Shown here piece after piece: positions 12,701-24,859 of a DNA stretch of 64,000 bases. Position numbers and translations under genes: made by a program. The stretch spans positions 11,879,001 through 11,943,000 of the forward strand of contig JAPFBL010000068.1 in the NCBI GenBank assembly GCA_026182355.1, written 5' to 3'. The DNA comes from Hermatobates lingyangjiaoensis (lineage: Eukaryota; Arthropoda; Insecta; Hemiptera; Hermatobatidae). The notes beneath the pieces were generated by a model, which was not told the origin of the DNA, did no database searches, and saw only the letters and a program-made list of their open reading frames with translations. How positions within the stretch are numbered: position 1 is the stretch's first letter; every line of letters begins with the position of its first letter.

Positions 12701-15570
12701 CGTTTCCATCTAGAACTCTTATTCAAAGATGTAATAATCCGTTTGTACCTTATTATTATTTTCCAAAAATTGGGTGGAAAGTTGCTTCTGCTGTTAAGAA
12801 TGAGTCCACTATTAAATACTACAATCAGTAGTTCTGAGTTTTAATGAACTACATTGTGCTTTTGATCTTATGCCACTTGAGGTTTTTGAAAGATTACACA
12901 AGACTTTCTGTCCACTGAATCTTATGCTTGTCACGTTTCCTGCAGTCTTTTAAAAGGTCAAATAACACTGCCTGTTTGTGGGATGCGTTAGATATCGTTG
13001 GTTAGAAAAATATATCCCCCTTAGAACACGCAGAAAGACTTCTAATGCCTGCGGTATCGGGTAGTGTGCAACTACTTGAACCTGTCTGGGTGAGTCGTAA
13101 TCCCGACTTCAGAAATTATATACTAAATTAGAAACATCTTACAACTTAACATTAATATCTCACCTAATTGAATACAGAAATATGACCTAATTAACACCTA
13201 ATTCAATACCTTCAATGTAATTAATTTCTGAAATATTACATTATCTTTTTGTATAGAATATTTTATTGATATGAGTTTTTTAATGACTTAATTCACCAAT
13301 TTAATTAATTGATTCACCGTTTTCCAAACTTGAATCAATCTTTTTATTGTTATTCTGTTTTGAAAGTGTTAATTTAAAGTTAAAAAAGAGTAAAGACTTT
13401 ATATGATCTAGTTTTGTTTAAAAAATAGGCTTCGGATTTCATTAGTTTAATTTGAAATTTTAAAATTGGTTGATAATTGATTCCTACCCCTTAGGTTTCT
13501 AGATATTTAAAATTATTGTTCTCACAAAATTCTTTTAAATATATATAAAAATAATAATAATTAATATCTACATTATTGTATCAGTATTTTTATTGTATAA
13601 ACTGTCACTGATTGGTATCAATGTCGGTATCAGAGTGTATCTAAAAGAATATTACTATTAGCAAATAACTTAATTTATTATGTAATAATTATATGTATAT
13701 ATGGATGCACGGATTATTTAGTAGTATACTATTGTTATTCCTGATTGTTAAATAAAATATGAAATACATTGAAGGAAATAGTTTAATTCTTCTTAAATTT
13801 TTTTTTAAGTAAATTTAAATGGGTGAGAAGTATTCCTTTATTTAAAGACCCTGTAACATTTCTCCGTAGAGTCTTTCAAACCGTTTGGGTCTCGATTTTG
13901 AAAAAAAAAAACATCTTAAATAGTATAAATAAGAATATTAATGACAAAGATCTGAATGTAATTAAAGTATTGTTTTTGAAGTTGGATTTAGAAATAGAAG
14001 CCTGAAAAATAGGAGAGATGAAAATTTAACATTTTGAAAAATTCTGAGAAAAATTTTAACGTTTGACTATGATAAACACTTATTTATATTGGAGAAAATA
14101 GTTGGTCACAAAATAATTGCATATGCACAATTTTGTTGATACTGACGTGGAGTAACTAACAGAGGAATAAACAATAATCAACTCTTAACATTAATGTAAC
14201 ACTATTATAACATCAATATTAATGTATATATAATATTAAAGTTTGTATACAATATAAAGATTACAGCCATCTTGTTACCTGAAGTCTAAGAGTTTCTTAA
14301 GATATTAATATGTTATATTAATATCTTTATATGTTTTCCAAATGTTATTACTATGGAGAAGAAAGAACGTCAAGTGTAATTTTCGTGAGCGAGTTGTCAC
14401 TTTAAAATTATAATTTTTCTATTTAATTAGTTTCCTCAAATATATAAGGTTATTGGTTCCTAAACATAGTTATTATAGTTAATGCAGTAGGTGAGAAGAA
14501 GTGTTGAGTTTCTGTACTGGTGTTGGACTCGTTGCATCTGTAGTAACAGGTACCCATATAAAAGTTAACTTATTTATATTTGTTACATCATTAATTTTTG
14601 ATGCTTCAATATATGTGTGCTCCTATTTTTTTAATTGAAAATCTCCAATCCAGGTAATCATGTGTGAAGTGTTATCACTTCAACGGCTCTTATTAAATCC
14701 TGTAGATGCACCAATTATTCTTTCCGTTAACATTGTATTAATTTATCCATAGGTTTCTGGATTAATACATCTAGTTTTCCTGCTTATCTGTTTAGTTTTC
14801 TGCTTATCTAGTTTTCCTGCTTATACATCAGTGGATATCTGTTCAGGTATCCATTAAAAAACTCCTTTAATACCCAAGAAGTTCAGAGTAGTATTTTATG
14901 CATTAAAAATGTTTTATCTTGTTAACGAATCTTTTTGTACCTGATTTTGTTTGTTTCATCCTTGAGATAGGTATGTTGTCCTTTATGAAAATGCATATTT
15001 ACCTAAAACTTTGCATACTAATATCGTTAAGCTATTGTCATTTTATGTAATATTCCTCACCTACTATTGTTAGCTCATGAAAAATTGTAATGTGACAATA
15101 TCAAGTACAAAATTTCAAGGTAATGCATCACTCCAGAAATGTCTTACAAATTGTAGCCATAATCCCATAAAGAATGAAAATATATCTTTCTCATTCTTCA
15201 CAATTACCCAGAAATAATTGTGTTCTTAAAGACAGAAAAAATATATGTGTGACAATTAGACATCTTCTAGGGTACAAAATATATATTTATTGCAACATTC
15301 TCAATAGACAACCATCCTTAAACTGGATAGATCATAAAATGTATGTCATATTATGATAAATTCCGTCACGGGGTGTGATGAATTTTTGTAAAAATATGAG
15401 GTTTACATATTATATAATTTGTGGTTTTAAAGTTCTATATAAGTTCTATATAACCTCTGTGTTTTTAACAATTATCACATATAAACTTTAGAATTGTTTG
15501 GCGTTTACCTATATAGTGTTACTTATTTTATTGTTCATACTTATATTGTTATTAACAACATTTCAGAATA
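9740..15570. other. Intergenic region, no gene recognised
   Basis: AT-rich with scattered short open frames lacking motifs. A more GC-rich block at about 10480-10800 has no open frame with splice-site support. A three-copy, roughly 20-bp tandem repeat lies at 14772-14826. Nothing else could be supported. Confidence 0.5.
14772..14826. repeat. Short tandem repeat, about 20 bp x 3
   Basis: Three imperfect units of agttttcctgcttatct with small length changes. Confidence 0.7.
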
Positions 15571-15685
15571 AATACGTGAAAAAACAATCAATGTTCAAAC
15601 CAGTATAAGAAATGAGAACAGAAATGAGAAAAGACTAAGGTCTTTTTCCTTTATTTTTTATTGTGGTTTGAATATTGATTTATCA
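15571..15685. mobile_element. Family-2 foldback, centre-deleted copy
   Basis: The left arm (acgtgaaaaaacaatcaatg, then ttcaaacca) is mirrored by tattgtggtttgaatattga on the right. The central ACCG...CGGT-GAAA segment found in other copies is missing. A TCA-rich simple repeat follows at about 15715-15780. Confidence 0.6.
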
Positions 15686-16028
15686 TATTCATCAATATGA
15701 TATGTCAAATATCATTTGATGATTAAATATTAATCATCATCATTCATCATTATCATCATCATTAAATATTAAAAATAAATAAAATCATCACATATTAAAA
15801 TATCTTTTCTTCACACTTTTTGTATTAAATTTAAAAGCAATAATCTGTATGAATCAATTCGGTAAAATAATATCTATTTTTTACAGAAATATGAATCAGT
15901 TCTGTAAAAGAGACTTTTTCATTATCCATAATTGCTCCCAAAAAATAGGGTTCATCTATACCATGAGGTCCATTTTTGTGTAAAATATAAATTTGATCCA
16001 TCAAAGATTGTGGACTGTAGCGCGGAAC

Positions 16029-16095
16029 ACACACAGACACACACGCACACACCACACACACACGCACAGCGCGCACACACACACACACACACACT
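16029..16095. repeat. (CA)n microsatellite
   Basis: Interrupted CA repeat. The sequence just left of it (aaaatataaatttgatccat, caaagattgtgg) matches Element 1 internal sequence, so this is probably the microsatellite of another, truncated Element 1 copy. Confidence 0.85.
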
Positions 16096-16402
16096 CGCAC
16101 AGAACATGCAAACGTACGCGTGCACCCACTTGAAATGGACTTGGGGGAAGAAAAAACATGTATAAAATCTTCAGTTTAACTTTTTTCATCACTGATGATG
16201 ATTTTTGTAACGTAAAAAAATCGAGTTTTATAATCAGCCAATAGAAATTATATTAAATTATTAGACTAGAGAAATAGTCTAAAAACTGTAGAGTTCATCC
16301 TGTATAACATAATGTAAGTTATATTATTAATATAAGGCAAAACGTGGAGGCTGTAGAGTGTTAACAAAATTTTGGAGCCACAAAGCGTACACAAGGCATA
16401 AT

Positions 16403-18048
16403 AAAAAAATCTGGAGTGGCCTACACTCTACTTTACTATAAGTAACTCAATGTCAAATTTCTTGCGTATATAAAACATAACGTCTCATTTAAGCATAACA
16501 TAAATATCTAAATGGGATATAATTATTAGCATTGCATTCGTGAGGTAGTACAGATAGTGATTGAAGGACATATCAATTTATAAGCTTATTTTTGTACATC
16601 AAAAATTATTTATTATTTGCAAATAATTTCATTAGTATAACTACAGCAGTAATAACATTTTTCAAAAACCAATTTGAACATTTCTTGAAACGAAATATTA
16701 TCCTACAAGAGAACATGGCTATTGTTCAAATAGCTAGTAGATTTCTTACATCGTTTACTTGACATCCTTCTACATTGAATATTAATGTAAAATTTTCAAA
16801 TTTGAAACAGTAAAATACCCTTTTTTTCTCTGAAAAACATATTAAACAGCGAAGAAAATGTTGTTTTAAGGTGATTTGTTAATTAAAGATGTACGATAAT
16901 TACAGTTATTAATCTCTAAACGAAAGATTTATATTTTGAATTGTCTTTTACATTTTTGGTTTTTAACAGAATTATTATACTGGGAATTTTATGGGTCTTA
17001 GTATTTAATAAGATCATTTTCCTTCCCCTTTGTCAAATAACATATATACGAATTTTTTTTTAATGAGTGTTATCATTTACCTGCACAATATTATTCCTCT
17101 TACATCTCTTATAAGTCAATAATATATTTTCATTTTTCCATTAGAAATATCAATTTTATCTCAGTGGATTCGCTCAAAAAATTTCTAAGTCAATGTAAAC
17201 AATGTAAAAAAATACAAAAAATTCGACAAGTATAGCAGGTGATCTCTTAGTGTAGGGTAAACAAAGAGTTTTTATATCGTTATTGCTCTTTCCCGTAATT
17301 GAAACTTCATGATTTTTTTTTTATGAATTGCTAATTTTTTGTTCCATGTTTGGTCAAATTTTCATTATTTTTTAACGAGCCATTTAGCGTTAAAAAACAT
17401 TTTCTGAAAACACAAATCGTACTGTAACGCCCCTTTAGCGAATGTAATTTTGAAAAAAAATATCTCAACTCATTCTCCACATAATGTTCTATTTATAGGC
17501 ATAGTTTTATTTTGATCCATTAAACGGTATGGCTTGTATCGCTCTCACAAGGTTTGAAATTGAATTATAAGTCAAAATTTTTACATTTTATTGAAAAAAA
17601 AATATTTCCTGTTGTTTTAAAATTCTGAATATATTTTTCGTTTGTTGCATTTGTAACCTCAAAGATAATGTCAAAATTTCAGAACTCTAGGGTTATCAGT
17701 TTAGGAGAAATAAATGTTTTAAAAAAAACGGTTTTTGGCAAAAAAAGTGACTTTCCCATCATGCATAATTCTTCCCAAACAATAGGGATCTTCGTCTATA
17801 TGGGGCCCATTTTTGTGTAAAATATCAACTTGATCCATCAAAGATTCTGGACCGTAGCGTGGTAACAAGCAATGCTAACACACGCACCCACCCACGCACC
17901 CACCCACCCACCCACCACCCCACACACACAGACATCATCGTAAAAACCTCATAAAACGACTTCTGGGACCTCAAAACATGTAATTCCGTCAAAATCTCGA
18001 GATCGAATTTTTTCACGATCACTATACTTTACTTATAGTAAAGTAAAA
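16403..18048 (-). mobile_element. Element 1, near-complete copy
   Basis: On the plus strand it starts with end B (ATCTGGAGTGGCC, then TACACTCTACTTTACTATA) and ends with end A reversed (GATCACTATACTTTACTTAT). The length is about 1.65 kb, with an internal CACCCACC-type microsatellite at 17878-17932. A short frame (16600-16760, plus strand) with NNFISITTAVITF is shared with the copy at 61737. No transposase motif was found. Confidence 0.75.
17878..17932. repeat. CACC/CA-rich microsatellite inside Element 1
   Basis: A run of cacgcacccacc units. The equivalent GT/GGGT repeat sits at the same relative place in the copies at 36175-36215 and 61850-61885. Confidence 0.85.
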
Positions 18049-18934
18049 ACTGAATTAATTGACTCAGCGAACTTTAATACGTCTAATTATATAAAAGACT
18101 AAAAATCCTTAATGTACATGCAGTAAAGTAATAGAGTTAATATTCATTTATAAAAGTAGACGTACGATTCAGATAAAATGACTCATTTTATGGCTATATA
18201 ATCATAAAATATGAACCTCATTCATAAATTACAGAGTGGATGAAAGCTTGGATGGTAAATAACGTTTCTTTGTTTTTATATCTTATTAATTTTTTATTAT
18301 TTATTTTTAGAACATTGTTTTCAAATGAGCGATGTTTGATAGTTTTTTATACCACTCAAGCCGACCTAGCATAAAAAAATTTTTAGAGATTATTTCAAGA
18401 GTATTTCTAATCACTTATTCATTTCTAAATTAGTGATTAGAAAATCTGGTCGACATTACGCGATCCTCCATTTCCTTTTGTATACCCTCGTTGATTAGAT
18501 ATAATTTACATATACCATTGAAATTTTCGAAACCATTGAGGCTTTAAACTGCTACTTTTTACAACACTATGAGTAATGTGTAGAAATCATTTAAAAAAAT
18601 CGAATTTGGTATTCTAATAGATTCGAACGTTTTGAACTTCTTAAAATCCATTTTCAGAGTTTATTTGAAGACCACTATGTGTGTGCATTTGAAAAATCGG
18701 TCCTTTCAGGAAAAGGAGCTGTAATTCAATTTCACCACTTTTTGGTGAAGATGAATAAAACGAAATCCATATTACCTACATTTTAAAATTTTAAAATTTT
18801 TTTTGCACACATGTTAGGATAGACATTTAACTTTTCATACTCTATCTTCCTAAAATTAATATACTATGACAGAAAAATCGATTATATTTACCGTTGATTC
18901 AATCAATATAGCTCTTAAACTACACCACTAACTC

Positions 18935-19772
18935 AAAAAGTCTGGCGTGCCCTATACTCACCATTACCTTAAGTAAATATAATATCAATATTCTTGGTAT
19001 GTAATGCCCCATTTAGCCATAACACAAATGTCTATATGTTAGATCTTTGTTAGTATTTCATCAGTATCTGTTCCTGGATACCGAACAGACAGTGATTGAA
19101 CCAGTGAACAATAGACGTGTATCAATATACAATATACGTACCATATACGCTTATTTCGGTGTATCACACAACTAAATCATATAGTATCCTTGGTAATATA
19201 ACTTTGTAAAGCTTACAGGAGAACAAAAACATAATTCAAAATTGAAAACATTCTATGAAAAATATTAAATGAAATTATCCCAGATCTTAAATTAAAAATT
19301 ATCGTAAAACTATAAATAAATAAATAAATTCTTACAAGTTTCTGACATTTTTCAAACAAAATAGGAATATGTTCAAGTCTTGAAGTTTTAAGATTCGTCT
19401 TAAATCTTCAATTTAGGAAGTGGTTAGATTACTATATAAGAGATCTACTGGCTATTGGAACAAAAGTCATGTTCTCCTGTAAGATATTTCGTAACACGAA
19501 ATCTATACTTTCGGTTTTCCATAATGTTATTAATGCTGTAGTTATGCCAATAATGTTATAGTATCAGTGGTGTGATATACAAAAATTTGCATATATACTG
19601 ATAAGTGGTTCAATCATTATCTGTACTACCTCTAGGAATGAAAGACCAATAAACCTCTCTCACTTTGACATTTATATTATGCCTAAATGAGACATTATTT
19701 ATTATATACCCAAGAGGTTTGATATTAAGTTTACTTACAGTAAAGTTGAGTGTAGGCCACTCCAGATTTTTT
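18935..19772. mobile_element. Two Element 1 B-ends in inverted orientation
   Basis: At the left, tctggcgtgccctatactca followed by accttaagtaaat is a decayed end B read outward. At the right, acagtaaagttgagtgtagg and ccactccagattttt is an end B in the opposite sense. Subterminal blocks (tgaaccagtgaac/ggttcaatcatt; gcttacaggagaac/gttctcctgtaag) are also mirrored, giving arms of at least 300 bp. There is no end A between them. Confidence 0.65.
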
Positions 19773-20382
19773 TCTCTAAAGTTGGAAAAAAGGTGCTTGA
19801 AGAAGGACACTGCGTGTTCGAAACGCTTTGTTAGATAAAAGGTTGTATATGTGGAAACTATTAAATTAAATTTTTAACCCGCAATGAGTAAATACCATAT
19901 AATAACTGATTGCGCTATCTTAAAAACCAAAAAAGGTTGAAAAAATTGGGTTAATATTCATTTTTTCAGTTTCCTTTGTGTGTATAAGAAAATTAAACAT
20001 GTGTTTACATAGCACGCATTAGTTCATTCCTTGGGAGCATTAATTAGCTTGCCTTGGAGCCTGCAAACTGTATTTGTATTACACATACTTGCAGGAGGGG
20101 AGACAAAGTGCAGAAAACTGACTTTCAGCGAAACAAACAGAACATGTTAAGTAAAAGGTCACTCGTAATGGCAAACTGACGAAAACAAATTAGAGTGTCT
20201 ACTCTTAACAGAAATGTAAATAAACGTATTATCGGAATCTTGAGTTATCTATTTAATGAACTAATCGATTCTAATATGTGGTTTTCAGGCCCATACTTAT
20301 TTTTTCACCTTTAGTGCTGTTGTGGGAACTCGAAGCATTAAGCATTTTTAAGTGAAGACAATGTTTTAATTTGCAAGTAGGT

Positions 20383-20625
20383 TTTTTCTTACCATAGTAA
20401 AGTATAGTAATCATGAAAGATTTATCCCGAGATTTTGACGGATTATATTTTTTTAGGTCCCCAAAGTCCTTGTTTGACTCATTCTAAATGCTGCCTCTTA
20501 GTGTTTGTGCCCTGTTTTTTTTGGGGAGGAATGAGAATCCAAAAAAAGTTTCTAGGCATGCGCAATAAGGCACACATTTGATGCTTCAGATTCATATTTT
20601 ATACAAAAGTGTCAGATGTTTCCAA
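20383..20625 (+). mobile_element. Element 1 fragment (end A)
   Basis: Contains ccatagtaaagtatagtaat, then gagattttgacggatta and aggtccccaaagtcc, matching end A and the adjacent block. The fragment is truncated after about 240 bp. Confidence 0.6.
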
Positions 20626-20821
20626 ATAATAATAATAATAATTTCATGTTAATTATTACTTTTAAAGTGGATACAGCTATATTAAAACAAATGAATCCAT
20701 TAAACTGATTAACTATTATTTTGATAATATTTACCATAGCGTTGGATTAGTATACAATAAAGGTACATTTAAAAAAAAGCAAAACTCAGTTTATTGTTAA
20801 CGAGTTTTTTTATTATATTTA

Positions 20822-21796
20822 TCTATTATATAAAGTTTGTGAGTTTGTTTGCTCAACCATTTCCCGTGAGGATAGAGAACTGAAATTAAATATATATTAT
20901 TGATTACCTGACTAATGTTAAATAAAAGAAAATTATCATTATATTCCCAAAATTGGAGCCACGGTAGCAAGTGTCTTGCGTGCTCGCCGATGACAGTAGT
21001 GCAAATGTATTATATATAAATGTAACAATTTTTTTTTAATTTAATATTTGTGTAATATAAACACTGGTAATAAACTAAAGGCGTGGAGGCATGGTAGCCC
21101 ACTGGCTTGCTTGCTCGCCGATGACAGTAGCACAAATATATCAAAAATAAATTTAACAAAAAATATTTTGAATTTCAAATTTGAATAATATAAACAATGG
21201 TAATGAAGTAAAGGCATGGATCCAGGGTAGCCAGTCGCTTGCGTGCTCGCTGATGGCAATACTACAAATATATAATACATAAATGTAACAAATACGAGTA
21301 TATAATAAACTACTACATTAGAGGTTAGAAATGAATAATTTTAGAAACAAACTAGAAATACAACTGTCAGATAAAATACGAGTGTTCTAAGGTAATATTG
21401 TAAAGACACATTCCTTTCACTAATGTTATTTTATGTTAGGTAAATAACTTGAATATTTCAATTTACATGTTTTGTTTGTTTTAAACATATTTCATTCTGC
21501 ATATAACTTGAATTGATGTTTTATTTATTTATATGATAAAAAAATGAATTTTTTACTTTTAAATGATTTTTATTTTGCTAAATATACTTACTGTGTATAT
21601 ATGTTGAATCTAATATTCAACATATTAGAAATATTCAACCTCTGTCTCAAAAGCTTGGGCCATGTGAGAATCAGTTTCTATGCCTTAATAACAAGAAACA
21701 ACAATTAAATTATCCCTGTCAATCATGTTTAGTGAATTAATTTCAATACCTACTGTTATTATTTCTGAGTGACACAAAGGGTCACGGGTAGTCTAG
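20822..21796 (+). mobile_element. Non-autonomous Helitron
   Basis: The 5' end reads TCTATTATATAAAG preceded by A. The 3' end has a stem GTGAC/GTCAC (21769-21785, 7-nt loop) followed eleven bases later by CTAG, and then T in the flank. Helitrons insert between A and T, start with TC and end in a hairpin plus CTRR, so all four diagnostic points fit. It holds three tandem units of about 130 bp (from 20955, 21085 and 21218) marked by tgctcgccgatgacagta. No Rep/helicase coding is present. The 3' half is homologous to 50500-51006. Confidence 0.7.
20955..21290. repeat. Three tandem ~130-bp units inside the Helitron
   Basis: Units start at 20955, 21085 and about 21218. Each has a GC-rich head (GGAGCC/GGAGGC/GGATCC, then tgctcgccgatgacagta or a close variant) and an AT-rich tail with a TAATAAACTAAAGGCGTGG-like joint. 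Confidence 0.75.
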
Positions 21797-23970
21797 TTTA
21801 CAATATAGTTGAGTGTAGACCACACCAGATTTTTTTAATTTATGTTTAGAAGTTATCTTGCAATTATTATTGTTCTGGTCTTCCTTCAGTTGTTGATATC
21901 CTGCCACCTTACTTTGTTACAAGACTTGAAAGGCTGAACAGTTTTGTTAGCCGATACCAAAAGAAATCCTCAGAAATCCTGAATACACATTATTTACCTT
22001 TTCAAAGTCCAATCTTGGAGATTAGTTGTATAGGTGGTAATCCCGCCTTGCATTGAATGTTTTAGGTGGTAGGTTTTGAGTAAAAGTCTGGCTTTTTAAT
22101 TTTTAAAGTGTAATTAAAGTCTGCTAGTTGTTGCTCTGTAGTTGTTATCTTTAGATCTTGAAGTGCATGCGAAGCTCTTTTACTTTACATCATCTAGTTA
22201 TTAATTATTGGCCTCATTTCGATAGCTTTCATAATGAGTTTGTAGGGGGAGGGATGGAACCTTGGCATCCTTTAATCTTTATACCATGATCTATGGACAT
22301 TTTGAAAACAAATATTTGTCAATGAACTTTTATTAACTCACAGGAAGTACCAAAATGTTACAGCAGATTTATAAAAAATGTATATCTATGGATAAAACTA
22401 TGATATAATAGATCAAACGTTCTGTTTCTTTAAAATATTTAGTTTATTTTAACAAATAATTTTCGGTGAGTCGTGTAATTTAACTAAAGAGGGATTATAA
22501 ATATCTTGAAACAATATTCATAAAGTAATGAAATATTCTCAACAGTAAAAAAGAAAAAGAAAATTTTAGTGATCCAATATTAAAAATTTAACAATAAAGA
22601 AACATTTTTCAAATTTTACGGTTATGATGTCTTGGATGTTGATATGAAGTTTTCTTTTTTTTTATCATGCCTTATAGCTTGCAGTTTCGTCCATATTTAA
22701 AATTTCTCTTGAGTAATGTCTGATGGGATTGGGTTAGTTAACGATGTCTCCCCCTCTTACCTTCTGTCGCTCCACTATCCTTCGTGGCGTGGAGTTCCTT
22801 GCAGGCGGATTTTATAATCATTTTGCTGCACTAAAAAACATTGGGTTATCAATCAGGGATCCCTCTTTCGCCGCTGGTTGGCTTCTTTATTTCCATCCCC
22901 ATCGCAATACTGATTACGATGGAGCCTCTTACGATATTTCAGTACTCTTCTGAGGAGTCTGCCAAAAATTCTTCTACATTTAATAACTGTCTATTGATCA
23001 GTTTGATTATTTTCAGAGTGAATAAAAACAACTGCATGGGAGTATAAAATAACCACTTCAGCATCAGATCTAGTGAGCAGATCATGGTGGGGAAGAGTAA
23101 ATAACAGCCATATCTTTTAACCTGTCCAGCTTTAAACACTTCTAAATGAAACTGTCCTGAGTATTTAACCTTTGAGCGGAGACTCGTAATTCTGCCAGTA
23201 TAGTGCTTTATTTCTTTTAAGCTGCTCAAACAAACTCATTTTCATCTGTCTTCGCACAAAGTCATCAGGACTGCAATCCTGATCATTCAGAATTCAGGAT
23301 TGCGATAAGCCACATTCCATTTGATAAGTTTAGAAATGGAAGTATTTGCTCCAAGACTGTTCTTTCTGAAAACAGTATTACCAGGCCTTTAACGCAGTTT
23401 GATTTGCACAGGATACAGAAACCTCTACTAGTAATCATACTAGGTCTTCATCTTACTTCAATCTTTAAAGAAGATTGATGAACCCTTCATCATTTCAGGA
23501 GAATTTGTAACCATATACCCTTTCTCTATGAATGCATCTCAAAATTTTATGTTACAACTTTTTTATTGTTTTATTAACATTGGTGGTGATACCACTTGGT
23601 ACCTTAGTGTCATCAGCAATCTTACTTTAATACGATGCATAAATATTTGTATCATACTGTATAATAATATTCTTGAAGTGAGTAAACTTTAACATTAATT
23701 AGTCCTTCCTCATTGAGAGACTTACTCTTAGATGGATGTCAATACAGCTTTCAGAAAGTGCATGACGTCACCTTCCCTTTTGACGATTTCTTCCTTCAAA
23801 AGGGCTGTCCCCTTTTCAACAAAAGTCGAAAGTGTAGATTGATTTAGTGTGAAGCGTCGGATTACTATCCGTCTATTCTTGTTTGAATATACTTGTGTCC
23901 AGCGGCACGACGACGAGACGATCTCCTTCTCCTCCAAGTTGACATGAAGTTTCAATGGGTATTCAACTTG
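21797..23970. other. Intergenic region upstream of the UGT gene
   Basis: An Element 1 end-B scrap (gttgagtgtagaccacacc) directly follows the Helitron at about 21800-21835. Two blocks of more complex sequence, 22740-23230 and 23728-23973, have open frames of 69-96 aa without recognisable domains; they may be decayed mobile-element coding sequence, but I cannot name one. Confidence 0.45.
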
Positions 23971-24095
23971 CAAAGACTTCTGGTTTATTCATTAACTGTG
24001 CAATCTGTTATAGTGTGGTTTCACTCATGTTAGGAAAAGTATTAAGTCTCTACACAGAAGAGTTTATTACAAGAAACTTGTTTCGTTTCGAACTC

Positions 24096-24123
24096 GTTTC
24101 GAACACTTGATGTTCTTCTTCAG
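24096..24123 (-). ncRNA. Hammerhead-like core, left arm of family-4 foldback
   Basis: The minus strand reads CTGAAGA, stem II GAACA/TGTTC with a TCAAG loop, then GAAAC. All invariant bases of CUGANGA...GAAA are present. Stem I/III pairing and a cleavage triplet are not established. Confidence 0.4.
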
Positions 24124-24386
24124 GTTACTCTAGAAAAAAAAATACATATGCATTTAAGAGCTTTAGGAATATAGGGGCGAATTAATTAAAATGAATACAT
24201 CTGACACTATTGAGTGATAACGGGAATAATTATATTATTCTATATTATAAGTATTATTATTATATTGTAATTATTATTATTATTATATTATCATCACTCA
24301 ATAGTGTCAGATGTATTCATATTAATTAATTCGCCCCTATGTTCCCAAAGCTCTTAAATTCATGTATACATTTTTCTAGATTTAAC

Positions 24387-24414
24387 CTGAAGAAGAACAT
24401 CAAGTGTTCGAAAT
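24387..24414 (+). ncRNA. Hammerhead-like core, right arm of family-4 foldback
   Basis: Mirror copy of the left-arm motif: CTGAAGA, GAACA-TCAAG-TGTTC, GAAAT. The base after GAAA is T here and C in the other arm. Confidence 0.4.
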
Positions 24415-24621
24415 GCGTTGTTTAGTTTCTTGTAATAAACTTTTTTGTGTGGAGACTTAATACTTTTCCAAACTTCTGGTTTAATATTTAGGTGTTAGTA
24501 TAGTAGTATTAGCGATAAGTAGTCGATGTGTTAAAAAGATATAATGAAGGGTTGAATCAATTAGTTTGTTGGTGCAAGAAATTAATTTGAATTAGTGTTG
24601 CTGAGGAATGAATTTTGCAGG

Positions 24622-24859
24622 ATGGTGACCTGGGTGGTGTGGTATGCAGTTCTTATGATGGCTCCAATAGGCGAAGCTGGTCGTATCCTGGCTTTCTTGC
24701 CTTTCGACGCTCGGAGCCATAACATTGTTCTGGACCCTGTGCTGCGTGGTCTCGCTAATCAAGGACACGAGATTCTTGCCTTCCGAGGTTCTCATATGTC
24801 CAATCCACCACCGACTTACAAGGAAATCCTCTGCCCCAGTGTTCTCGATAAATTTATGC
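24622..24859 (+). CDS. UGT exon 1
   Basis: Starts at ATG (MVTWVVWYAVLMMAP), ends before donor GTAAGA at 24860, phase 1. 79 codons plus one base: signal peptide and the catalytic-His region. The frame stays open upstream only through a GTG at 24595, with no earlier ATG. Confidence 0.9.

Larger units (their letters stand above)
23988..24471. mobile_element. Family-4 foldback flanked by a 12-bp direct repeat, upstream of UGT
   Basis: Palindromic arms run from 24033 (ggaaaagtattaagtctc) to 24469 (gagacttaatacttttcc), roughly 190 bp each with an AT-rich centre. The 12-mer acttctggttta occurs at 23976-23987 and 24472-24483, immediately outside the element, as a target-site duplication would. The left end has an extra tail (gtgcaatctgttatagtgtg) also found at the left end of the copy at 47495. 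It ends about 140 bp before the UGT ATG. Confidence 0.8.

Noticed and set aside
16001..16192. Cys/Val- and His/Thr-rich open frames
   Set aside because: Translation of a CA microsatellite. The same applies to 31252-31556.
22744..23229. Frames of 68-96 aa in a more complex block upstream of UGT
   Set aside because: No conserved domain, no splice chain with neighbours and no homologous copy in the window; left as unrecognised sequence.
24595..24621. GTG/TTG extension upstream of the UGT ATG
   Set aside because: Eukaryotic start is far more likely at ATG 24622, which directly precedes the signal peptide.
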